From DATKSS01 sp049582065 (GTDB lineage Bacteria > Chloroflexota > Dormibacteria > Dormibacterales > Dormibacteraceae), in assembly GCA_049582065.1 (NCBI GenBank), contig JBAUTF010000102.1, positions 1-29,818 on the forward strand: 29,818 nucleotides of DNA, given 5' to 3'. Shown piece after piece: positions 15,564 to 22,298 of the stretch. The notes under the pieces are model-generated. The model was not told where the DNA came from. It worked only from the letters and a program-made list of their open reading frames with translations, and ran no database searches. The translations under genes were made by a program, and so were the position numbers. How positions within the stretch are numbered: the stretch's first letter is position 1; every line of letters begins with the position of its first letter.

Positions 15564-17339
15564 TCAGGCCGCTCTGGTGACGGATGGTTCGGCGCCCATG
15601 CTCGGAGCGGCGCGCGCCGCTATCGGGATCGCGAAGCTGAACTGCGAGCCACCACCCGCGTTGGCGCCGGCCCAGATCCTGCCGCCATGCATCTCGACGA
15701 TCTGGCGCGAGATCACGAGGCCGAGCCCGGTGCCGGAGATCTTGTGCCCGGTCTTGCTGTCGATCCGCTCATAGCGTTGGAAGAGGCGTGGGAGGTCTTC
15801 GGGGGCGATGCCGACCCCATGATCTCTCACGGAGACCTGGACCTCGCCTCCGACGCGCGCGGTCGTCACGAGGACCTCGCCGCCGTCGGGCGAGTACTTC
15901 AAGGCATTGCTCAGCAGGTTCGAGATGACCTGGAACAGTCGGTCGGCGTCCCCTTCGACAACCGGAAGGGGCGTGTCGAGCCTGCAAACGATCTTGCATT
16001 TGCCACCCGACACCGTCGCTCGGTCGACCGCCTGCTCGACCTGGGCGTTGAGATCGAGAGGTTTCAGCTCGAGCTTGACACGGCCCGACTCCATGCGGTC
16101 GAGGTCGAGCATTTCGTTGATCATGCGATTCAGCCGGTTGGAGTCGTCGAATATGTCGGCGGCGAACTCCTTCACCTGCTCGGGAGGCAGGTCCTGGTCA
16201 CGCATCATCTCGCTGAAGCCCTGGATCCCCACCAGCGCGTTGCGAAACTCGTGGCTGAGGTTCGACATCACCTCGCTCTTGGTCCGGCTGAGCTGTGCGA
16301 TCTTGGCCTCGTTCTCCTGGCTCGACTTCAGCAATGTCGCGGTCTCGGCCACCAGCCGGCGGTTGACGAGGACCTGCAGCATCTGCCTGGCCGCGACCAG
16401 GGCGCTCACCACGACCAGGGTGACCGCAAGCGACTTCGCGATATCCGTCCCTGGCCTGGCCAGCGCCACGAATAGGGTCGCGCCCATCAGCGGCCCGAAC
16501 GCGAAATACGGCATGAGCACTCGGGCCGACCGCCACATCCCCGATCGTGGGCTCGATACCACGGTGCCCTTGATCCGCACGTCGAATCGCGGCGCTTGCA
16601 GCCCGACCAGGATTCCAACCCCGTAGATCACGTTGACCCACCACGGCGGCAGTGCGTCGCCCCTCCCAACGGCGATCGCGCCCGCGAACCCGGCAATGGT
16701 GAGGATCGCCATCATCCCGCTCATCAAAAACAGGCCTGCAGGCGACCTGTCGACCGGGGTCCGGTAGGCGAGGAGCATGTAGACGCCGAGCCCGAACAGG
16801 AGCATCAGCCAGACCCCAGCCAGCGTGATGAGACGCGGGTCGCCCGACTGGACCGCCGGGCCGATCAGGCTGGGACCGAGGAGACCGCCGGCCGACAGCA
16901 CGATGATGCCGACGTCGAGCACGGTGCTGGCCCCGGCGCGGGGGCCCTCCTGACGGCTGGAGCGTGAGGCCATTCCTGCGACCATCAGCGGGGCGCTGGC
17001 CAGCACACACAACGCGGCGATCGCGCCGAGCCACCGCGTCCCAGTCAGGTCCGCGAGACCTCCCGCCACACCGTAGCCGGCCACGGCCAGGGCGGCCCAG
17101 CCGGTAAGCAGCCAGAACCGCCTGGTCTCCGCGTCACCAGACCGGCTCCAGTGACGGAAGGCGGCAAGCCAAAGCACAGCCGTCCCGAGCTCCACCAGCC
17201 CGTCGGTGATGGGACCCCGCCATCCCAGCCATGACCCGATCGCGACCGAGACGACGAAGACGGTATAGCCGGCGCCCAGCACGGCAGCGGTCGACGGCGC
17301 CGCGCGAAGCGGCGAGCTGGAGATCACGCCCAACGCCAT
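15564..17339 (-). CDS. Orphan membrane sensor histidine kinase
   Basis: The 591-residue protein has a long N-terminal membrane domain: about eight or nine hydrophobic segments over residues 15-320, with little loop sequence. A short coiled linker around 325-355 follows, then a HisKA domain with H-box NLSHEFRNALVGIQGFSEMM (phospho-His363). The HATPase_c domain has N-box VISNLLSNALKYS, G1 DHGVGIAPEDL and G2 GTGLGLVISRQIVEMHGGRIW. The H-box reads HEFRNAL instead of the common HEFRTPL. No response regulator is adjacent, so the partner is unknown. The start is ATG 17339. The gene diverges from the DsrE/TusA/SQR operon across 241 bp. The membrane domain resembles no input domain I can name. Confidence 0.9.
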   Translation of the reverse strand: MALGVISSSPLRAAPSTAAVLGAGYTVFVVSVAIGSWLGWRGPITDGLVELGTAVLWLAAFRHWSRSGDAETRRFWLLTGWAALAVAGYGVAGGLADLTGTRWLGAIAALCVLASAPLMVAGMASRSSRQEGPRAGASTVLDVGIIVLSAGGLLGPSLIGPAVQSGDPRLITLAGVWLMLLFGLGVYMLLAYRTPVDRSPAGLFLMSGMMAILTIAGFAGAIAVGRGDALPPWWVNVIYGVGILVGLQAPRFDVRIKGTVVSSPRSGMWRSARVLMPYFAFGPLMGATLFVALARPGTDIAKSLAVTLVVVSALVAARQMLQVLVNRRLVAETATLLKSSQENEAKIAQLSRTKSEVMSNLSHEFRNALVGIQGFSEMMRDQDLPPEQVKEFAADIFDDSNRLNRMINEMLDLDRMESGRVKLELKPLDLNAQVEQAVDRATVSGGKCKIVCRLDTPLPVVEGDADRLFQVISNLLSNALKYSPDGGEVLVTTARVGGEVQVSVRDHGVGIAPEDLPRLFQRYERIDSKTGHKISGTGLGLVISRQIVEMHGGRIWAGANAGGGSQFSFAIPIAARAAPSMGAEPSVTRAA

Positions 17340-17531
17340 TTCAGCTCAGACCGCCCTCGGGGGGGATTGGCGAACGACCCGGCGTCGAGCAGTCGTGATC
17401 GAAGGCCCATGACCTCACGTTAGAGTCGCGCTTCAGATTCAAAACCGCCATAAGGCCCTAAACCACCATGACTGACGGTACGCCGGGTATCAGGCCGAGT
17501 GGCGACGTAAGGCCATCAGCCCTCCCGCGAG

Positions 17532-17546
17532 GGGACGTCCGCCTCT
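17532..17546. promoter_or_regulatory. DosR-box-like sequence upstream of sulfur operon
   Basis: Against the mycobacterial DosR consensus GGGACTTNNGNCCCT this site matches 10 of 12 defined positions by eye. It lies 35 bp before the dsrE-like start. A small hairpin (5-bp arms CCCTC/GAGGG) overlaps its left edge. The match may be chance in GC-rich DNA. Confidence 0.3.
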
Positions 17547-17580
17547 GCTCCGCCAGTTCGATTCCGCCAAGACTCAGGTT

Positions 17581-17994
17581 ATGGACGAACAAGAAAAACC
17601 GATCTCGCTGGTCCTTTTCTCGGGCACCGACGACAAGCTCAGCGCCGCAGCGGTGCTCGCCGTGGGCGCCGCCGCGATGGGCCGTCCGGTCAACGTCTTC
17701 CTCCAGTACTACGCGCTCGACGCCTTCCGGTCGGGCAAGGTTTCCGCCGACCACGCCCTGTCCCCTGAGGCTACTGCCGCGCAGGCGCCGGTGATCCGAG
17801 CCCACCCCGGGCTGCACTGGAGCGAGCTGTTCAAGCAGGCAAAGGACGTGGGCGAGGTGAACATCCAGGCCTGCGCCCTCTCCATGGAGATGTTCCACCT
17901 GAAGCAAATTGACCTCGACCCGATGGTTGACGGCATCGAAGGAGTTGCCGCGTTCATGGCCTCGGCGTCCGACGGCCAGGTCGTATTCATCTGA
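17581..17994 (+). CDS. DsrE/DsrF-like sulfur carrier protein
   Basis: This 137-residue soluble protein of the DsrE/DsrF-like superfamily belongs to a group that holds persulfide sulfur on a conserved Cys and hands it to TusA-type carriers. The first strand ISLVLFSGTDDKLSAAAVLAVGAAAMGRPVNVF-like region is split over about residues 8-40. The candidate acceptor Cys98 sits in VNIQACALSMEMF, and the C-terminus has the family ending GQVVFI. The ATG at 17581 fits the family N-terminus, although the upstream ribosome site is weak. It is the first gene of a five-gene plus-strand set. The downstream TusA starts 16 nt after its stop. Confidence 0.85.
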   Translation: MDEQEKPISLVLFSGTDDKLSAAAVLAVGAAAMGRPVNVFLQYYALDAFRSGKVSADHALSPEATAAQAPVIRAHPGLHWSELFKQAKDVGEVNIQACALSMEMFHLKQIDLDPMVDGIEGVAAFMASASDGQVVFI

Positions 17995-18010
17995 GTTTCG
18001 GGAGGTTGCG

Positions 18011-18250
18011 ATGAGCACCGTTCAAGTCAACAAGACGATCGACGCCAGGGGCATGGCCTGCCCGGGACCGCTGATGAACCTCATCGGGGCGATCCGGCAG
18101 GGCCAGGTCGGACAGGCCTTCGACGTGCTCTCGAGCGACGCGGGCTCCAAGACGGACATCCCCGCCTGGGTGGCCAAGGCCAAGCAGGAGCTGGTCGAGG
18201 TCCGTGAGGACGAGGGCTTCACGCACTTCGTCGTGCGAAAGGCGAAGTGA
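18011..18250 (+). CDS. TusA-family sulfurtransferase (first copy)
   Basis: This 79-residue sulfur-carrier protein has the two-layer sandwich fold of TusA/SirA/YedF. The signature is IDARGMACPGPLMNL, in which Cys17 of the CPxP motif accepts persulfide sulfur. The start is ATG 18011 with an excellent GGAGG (18001-18005). The longer in-frame ORF begins inside the dsrE-like gene and is not used. The SQR-like gene starts 3 nt after its stop. Neighbouring DsrE and SQR genes point to transfer of sulfide-derived sulfane sulfur rather than to tRNA thiolation, though TusA proteins can also feed tRNA or Mo-cofactor sulfuration. Confidence 0.9.
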   Translation: MSTVQVNKTIDARGMACPGPLMNLIGAIRQGQVGQAFDVLSSDAGSKTDIPAWVAKAKQELVEVREDEGFTHFVVRKAK

Positions 18251-18253
18251 ACC

Positions 18254-19390
18254 ATGCTGAATGACGTTCTCATCCTGGGCGGCGGCGTCGGCGGGACGGT
18301 CGTCGCCAACCTCGTGGCCAAAGAAGTCGGGGATCGGGCGCGGGTCACCGTGGTCGACACCACCGGCATCCACGTCTACCAGCCGGGTTTCCTGTACGTC
18401 GCGATCGGCCAGGAGCGCCCGGAGGCTCTGCAGCGGCCGGAGGCGTCGCTCCTGCGTCACGACATCAAGCTCGTGGTCGATCGGGCCACGCGAGTCGACA
18501 CGGCCACACAGAAGGTCGTTCTCGCATCCGGGCGCACGCTGCGCTACGACGAGCTCCTGCTTGCGACGGGCAGCCGCACTGTGATGGAGGAGGTGCCGGG
18601 AGGCGCCGGAGCGCACGACTTCTACACCATGGAAGGCGCGACCCGCTTGTTCAAAGCGCTCAAGGAGTTCGACGGCGGGAAGATCGTGATCGGCGTCGCC
18701 GGCATCCCGTACAAGTGCCCCCCGGCCCCGGTCGAGTTCGCGTTCCTGCTCGATGACTACCTCAGGTCCCGGCACATACGCGACAAGTCCGTGATCCAGC
18801 TGCTCTCACCGCTGAACCGGGCATTCACCATCGAGGCGACCTCGAAGCTGGTCCAGCCCATCCTCGCCGAGCGCGGGATCGAGCTCACGGGCTTCTTCAA
18901 CGTCGAGACGGTCGACCCGATCGCAAGGACGGTCACCTCGCTGGAAGGCGAGACCATGGACTACGACCTCCTTGTCCTCGTGCCACCGCACCGGGGCCAG
19001 AAACTGATCGAGGACTCGGGACTTGGCGACGAGCGTGGTTGGGTGCCGGTCGACAAGAACACCCTGAAGCACACCCGGCTCGAGCACATCTGGGCCGTTG
19101 GGGATACGACCAACATCCCCATCTCCAAGAGCGGATCGGTGGCCCACTATGAGGCCTCAGTCGCCGCAGCAGCGATCGTGGCCGCGGTCAAGGGTGAGGC
19201 GCCACCAACCCATGTTTACGACGGCAAGGTCATGTGCTTCCTGGAAACGGGCCAGGGGCAGGCCACCACGATCCGCTTCGACTACGATCACCCGCCGGTT
19301 TCACCGACACCTGCCCGTCGCTGGCACTGGGCCAAAACGTTGTTCAACAAGACCTACTGGCACACCGTCCCGCAAGGCCGGCTGCCTTGA
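18254..19390 (+). CDS. Sulfide:quinone oxidoreductase-like flavoprotein
   Basis: This FAD-dependent disulfide-reductase family enzyme of 378 residues probably oxidises sulfide to sulfane sulfur and passes electrons to quinone at the membrane surface. It begins with the FAD dinucleotide fold VLILGGGVGGTVVANLVA. Later motifs are LLLATGSRT, a second FAD motif IWAVGDTTNIPISKSG, and VMCFLETG near the end. The only two cysteines are Cys155 (GIPYKCPPAPVEFAFLL) and Cys328, the positions of the redox-active pair in SQR. The third Cys found in several SQRs (near 128) is absent. The C-terminal tail WHWAKTLFNKTYW is amphipathic and may bind membrane. The paralogue flavocytochrome c sulfide dehydrogenase is less likely because no cytochrome gene is nearby. 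Confidence 0.87.
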   Translation: MLNDVLILGGGVGGTVVANLVAKEVGDRARVTVVDTTGIHVYQPGFLYVAIGQERPEALQRPEASLLRHDIKLVVDRATRVDTATQKVVLASGRTLRYDELLLATGSRTVMEEVPGGAGAHDFYTMEGATRLFKALKEFDGGKIVIGVAGIPYKCPPAPVEFAFLLDDYLRSRHIRDKSVIQLLSPLNRAFTIEATSKLVQPILAERGIELTGFFNVETVDPIARTVTSLEGETMDYDLLVLVPPHRGQKLIEDSGLGDERGWVPVDKNTLKHTRLEHIWAVGDTTNIPISKSGSVAHYEASVAAAAIVAAVKGEAPPTHVYDGKVMCFLETGQGQATTIRFDYDHPPVSPTPARRWHWAKTLFNKTYWHTVPQGRLP

Positions 19391-19403
19391 TCGAGGAGGA
19401 GAC

Positions 19404-19643
19404 ATGAGCGTGACCATCACCACGACCCTGGACCTGAAAGGGCTTTCCTGCCCGATGCCGATCATCAAGACGGCCAAGGCCATGAAAGCGCTTGCGCCGG
19501 GCCAGCTGCTCGAAGCCTTCGCCACCGACCCCGGGTCCGTGCCCGACTTCAAGGCCTGGGCGCAGACGACCGGCAACCCGCTCGTCGAGTCAAGCGAGAC
19601 AGGCGGCGTCTTCCATTTCGTGCTGAAGAAGAAGGAGATCTGA
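19404..19643 (+). CDS. TusA-family sulfurtransferase (second copy)
   Basis: This 79-residue TusA-like carrier has the CPxP signature LDLKGLSCPMPIIKTAKAM, with Cys16 as the expected sulfur acceptor. The start ATG 19404 has a strong AGGAGG just upstream. It has the same length as the first TusA in the operon, but the sequences differ clearly outside the motif (PMP versus PGP, FATDPGSVPDFKAW versus SSDAGSKTDIPAW). They are therefore diverged paralogues and not a recent duplication. It is followed after 1 nt by the DsrE2-like gene, so each TusA is paired with its own DsrE-type partner. The TusA2-DsrE2 pair mirrors the tusA-dsrE2 pairs of sulfur oxidisers. Confidence 0.9.
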   Translation: MSVTITTTLDLKGLSCPMPIIKTAKAMKALAPGQLLEAFATDPGSVPDFKAWAQTTGNPLVESSETGGVFHFVLKKKEI

Positions 19644-19644
19644 G

Positions 19645-20190
19645 ATGAGCGTCGATACGACCGAGAAGCCGCAGCTGGCGCAGTTTGCCGAGAAGCTGGC
19701 GGAGAAGACGAAGGAGCAGCCGGACAAGCTCGTGATCTTCGCGTGGAGCGGCGAGCTAGACAAGCTCTGGCCGACCTTGATCCTCGCCACGACCGGCGCG
19801 GCGATGGGCAAGGAGACGACCGTCTTCTTCACCTTCTGGGGTCTGTTCCCGCTGGTCAAGAACCAGGTCCGCATCACGGGCGAGAACTGGATGCAGAAGA
19901 TGCTGTCGACGATGAACCGAGGCGGGGACCAGCACCTGAAGCTGTCGAAGATGAACTTCGCCGGCGCGGGCCCGGCGATGATGAACCACCTCGCTCACGA
20001 GCACCACGTGGCCAGCCCTCACGAGCTGATGGAAGCCGCCAAAGAGCTGGGCGTGCACCTGATCCCCTGCCAGATGACCATGGACCTGCTCGGCCTCAAG
20101 CGCGAGGACCTCATCGACGGCCTCGAGGAGCCGGCGGGCGCAACGAAGGCGCTGGCTGAGGCACAGGGGGCGATCACTCTCTTCATCTGA
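19645..20190 (+). CDS. DsrE2-like sulfur carrier / peroxiredoxin-family protein
   Basis: This 181-residue protein belongs to the DsrE/DsrF/DrsH-like group in which DsrE2 proteins exchange persulfide sulfur with TusA. The conserved blocks are KLVIFAWSGELDKLWPTLIL, ATTGAAMGKETTVFFTFWGL, a basic loop KLSKMNFAGAGPAMM, and GVHLIPCQMTMDLLGL with candidate Cys142, ending in GAITLFI. Many DsrE2 homologues have a membrane segment between the strands. Here FFTFWGLFPLV is hydrophobic but short. ATG 19645 has AAGGAG about 8 nt upstream within the TusA end. It completes the near mirror-image order DsrE-TusA-SQR-TusA-DsrE2. Confidence 0.88.
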   Translation: MSVDTTEKPQLAQFAEKLAEKTKEQPDKLVIFAWSGELDKLWPTLILATTGAAMGKETTVFFTFWGLFPLVKNQVRITGENWMQKMLSTMNRGGDQHLKLSKMNFAGAGPAMMNHLAHEHHVASPHELMEAAKELGVHLIPCQMTMDLLGLKREDLIDGLEEPAGATKALAEAQGAITLFI

Positions 20191-20218
20191 TCCCACGGCA
20201 CCGGCCACCGTCGTCGTC

Positions 20219-20610
20219 ATGTATGCCGGCGGTGACGTTCTGCGGATCGCGGCGAGGGGCCACGAGATGCTCAGTGATCAACCGGTCGAGGATGGGGAGA
20301 CGACACCGCCCCCACCCCGACCGAGATCTTCATCGCCGGTCTGGGCGCGTGTGTCGCCTTCTACGCCGAGCGGTTCCTGCGACGTAACGGACTTTCGACC
20401 GATGGCCTGACGGTAACGTGCCGTCACCTCTGGGCCGAGAGCCCGCACCGGTTAGGCGAGATCGACCTCGCGGTGGATGCACCCGGATTGACCGATGCCA
20501 AGCGCGCTGCCTTCTCCAGGGTCATCGACCACTGCACGATCCACAACACGCTGCGCCAGCCGCCGACGGTCCGGATGGTGGTGAGCTCGGGGGAGACCGC
20601 GGCGGTCTAG
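20219..20610 (+). pseudogene. OsmC-family protein gene with one frameshift
   Basis: Read in two frames this encodes an OsmC/Ohr-superfamily (thiol peroxide or redox-stress) protein. Frame one from ATG 20219 gives MYAGGDVLRIAARGHEML and DQPVEDG. From about 20295 the frame two positions on continues with GDDTAPTPTEIFIAGLGACV, AFYAERFLRRNGL, GEIDLAVDAPGL, and RVIDHCTIHNTLRQPP, to the TAG at 20608. The junction lies in a GGGG run (20294-20297). One extra G would restore one open frame reading DGGDDTAPTPTE, the normal OsmC sequence. Both OsmC cysteines are intact (GACV and DHCT). The gene follows dsrE2 by 28 nt. It may be a sequencing error rather than real decay. No frame gives an intact ORF, so ORF callers would miss it. 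Confidence 0.85.
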
Positions 20611-20630
20611 GACAGCAGAGCGACCGGGCC

Positions 20631-21350
20631 CTAGATCGATTCCGTGCCGCGAAGCGCCGACTGGGCGAACTCTCGCACCGGCTTCGAGTCGTCCCATTTG
20701 TATGTGAGCTGGCTCACGACCTCGACCACGCCATCCAGCTCCCTCGCCATGCGGGCGAGGATCTCGGCGTCGCTCCTGCGGTCGACCTCGCCGGTGAGCG
20801 TGACCACGTTGTAGCGGACGTCGACTCCGACCGGCTGATCGGCTGAAAGCATCAATGCGGGGATCAGCCGGTCGACGACCTCATCCCGCAGCTCTTCATC
20901 GGTGCGCAGGAAGACCTGGAGCAGGTCGCTGCGGCTGACCATGCCGGCGATCCGACCGCGCTCGTCGACGACGATCAGGCGCCGCACGTTGCGCACCTGC
21001 ATCATCCTGGCGGCGAGCGTTAGGCCCGCGGTCGAGCTGACCGTGATCGGTGGTGTGGTCATGAGATCGGACGCGACCAGCCCGTCGGCTTTCGCCCTCT
21101 CTCTCTGGCGGCGACGAAGGTGGAGCAGGTCCGGCTCGGATTCGAGCTCGTGCCGGCGCTCCTTGAGCAGGAGGTCGGATTCGGAGACGATCCCCATCGG
21201 AAAGCCATTGACGTCGACGATCGGGATCGCGCTGACCCGGTTCTCCTGGATCAGGCGCACGAGGAGCTTGAACGGGGTCAGGGGCCCGGCGACGTGGACG
21301 CGTTGCGTCATGACGTCGGCCACTGTGCGGCGGCGCGGCATGCTGCTCAT
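20631..21350 (-). CDS. CBS-pair and BON domain protein
   Basis: This 239-residue soluble protein has two CBS domains and a C-terminal BON domain. CBS1 covers about residues 9-65 (TVADVMTQRVHVAGP, AIPIVDVNGFPMGIVSESDLL), followed by a charged helical insert (about 66-92). CBS2 covers about 94-150 (VASDLMTTPPITVSS, VRRLIVVDERGRIAGMVSRSDLL). BON covers about 160-225 (VGVDVRYNVVTLTGEVDRRSDAEILARMARELDGV). CBS pairs bind adenosine ligands and BON domains bind membranes or partners. This class is common among stress and dormancy proteins of Actinobacteria. The start ATG 21350 overlaps the stop of the UspA gene (ATGA). The target protein is unknown. Confidence 0.92.
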   Translation of the reverse strand: MSSMPRRRTVADVMTQRVHVAGPLTPFKLLVRLIQENRVSAIPIVDVNGFPMGIVSESDLLLKERRHELESEPDLLHLRRRQRERAKADGLVASDLMTTPPITVSSTAGLTLAARMMQVRNVRRLIVVDERGRIAGMVSRSDLLQVFLRTDEELRDEVVDRLIPALMLSADQPVGVDVRYNVVTLTGEVDRRSDAEILARMARELDGVVEVVSQLTYKWDDSKPVREFAQSALRGTESI

Positions 21351-22213
21351 CTGATCCGCTCCGCGACCAGGACCGGTCGGGCAGTCGCCCGGAGAAGGTC
21401 GTGTGTGACCGAACCGAGCATGAGGCTTCCGAGGTCGCCCATCCGGCTTCCGCCCACGACGATGAGGTCGGCCTTCCACCTGGCCGCTATCCCCGCCACA
21501 GCCTTCGCGACCGGACCTTCATCCACCACCATCGAGTCGAACGTGATGCCTGCCTCTTTCAGCAGCGCGGTGGCCTTATCGATCGTCTCGCGGATCTCCT
21601 CGTCAGGCTCGACGTATGCGATGCCCTGGATCCCCACGATCGCCTGCGCGACATGCATGACGAGCACCTCAGAGCCTGGCGCGGAGGCGGCCGCAATGGC
21701 GGCCCGGACTCCCGGCAGCAGGTCGTCGCCGCCGGCGATCGCGAGGAGCACCCGCTGCGGCTCGTGGTGAGGTTCCGGCGCCTGTCCGCGCACGATCAGC
21801 ACGGGTGCGTCGACCGACCCAAGCAGCTGGTGGCTCGTGCTGTGCTGGATCATCGCCTGCCAGTCGGGCAGGCCGCGGGACCCGACCACGACGAGGTCGG
21901 CCTGGAACTCGCGCGCCGACTCGGCGATGGCGGCGGCCACATGGCCCGCGTCGGCGCGGCAGATCTGGCCGTCGGCATCGATCCCAGCCGCGCGCAGCAC
22001 CGCGACGGTCTCGCCGAGAAGGCTCTCGGCCTCGCTGCGCATCTCCACGTCCCAGACGCCATGGCGATGGTGCACTTCCAGGTTCCACACGTGGACCACC
22101 CGCACGGCGGCCGACGACGCGCGCGCGAACGAGGACGTGACCCCGACCGCAGCCTTCGCCTGGGCGCTTCCGTCGGTGGCGAGGAGGATCCGGCCGAAAC
22201 CCTGGTTGCTCAT
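21347..22213 (-). CDS. Tandem universal stress protein
   Basis: Two UspA domains in one 288-residue cytoplasmic protein. Domain 1 (about 6-140) has ILLATDGSAQAKAAV and ADLVVVGSRGLPDW. Domain 2 (about 150-288) has VLLAIAGGDDLLPGV and ADLIVVGGSRMGDLGSLMLGSVTHDLL, whose G-rich loop is typical of nucleotide-binding Usp proteins. The linker contains GQAPEPHHEPQR. ATG 22213 is preceded by GGAG at a normal distance, and the open frame further upstream is shadow. It is transcribed away from the GAF histidine kinase and shares an mRNA with the CBS-BON gene. In mycobacteria such tandem Usp proteins belong to the hypoxia regulon. Confidence 0.93.
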   Translation of the reverse strand: MSNQGFGRILLATDGSAQAKAAVGVTSSFARASSAAVRVVHVWNLEVHHRHGVWDVEMRSEAESLLGETVAVLRAAGIDADGQICRADAGHVAAAIAESAREFQADLVVVGSRGLPDWQAMIQHSTSHQLLGSVDAPVLIVRGQAPEPHHEPQRVLLAIAGGDDLLPGVRAAIAAASAPGSEVLVMHVAQAIVGIQGIAYVEPDEEIRETIDKATALLKEAGITFDSMVVDEGPVAKAVAGIAARWKADLIVVGGSRMGDLGSLMLGSVTHDLLRATARPVLVAERIR

Positions 22214-22247
22214 GGCTCCAGCTTTCCAGAGAGGGCAGTTCGCCAGT

Positions 22248-22262
22248 AGGGTCCATCGCCCC
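22248..22262. promoter_or_regulatory. DosR-box-like sequence between uspA and GAF kinase genes
   Basis: In the reverse orientation (AGGGNCNNAAGTCCC) this site matches 9 of 12 defined DosR-box positions. It sits 35 bp from the Usp start and 36 bp from the kinase start in the 85-bp divergent promoter region. A match this good is not rare in GC-rich DNA, so location is the main argument. Confidence 0.27.
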
Positions 22263-22298
22263 GCTCGCTGGGGGCCAACTGTCGTAAATTCGCCATCG

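Noticed and set aside
17490..17550. Possible riboswitch leader upstream of the sulfur operon
   Set aside because: There is GC-rich local structure, including a 5-bp hairpin, but I could not fit any known SAM or other sulfur-related riboswitch core.
17557..17575. tRNA-like T-loop sequence (GTTCGATTCC) before the dsrE-like gene
   Set aside because: The flanking bases do not form the 5-bp T stem, and no acceptor or anticodon arm can be drawn around it.
20602..20635. Hairpin terminator between the OsmC and CBS-BON genes
   Set aside because: Only a 5-bp CTAGG/CCTAG pairing at long distance is present and there is no T-run, so no terminator is claimed.
20418..20846. 142-residue plus-strand open frame between the OsmC gene and the CBS-BON gene
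   Set aside because: It uses the wrong frame for OsmC and then runs antisense through the BON domain, and the OsmC reading explains the first half better.
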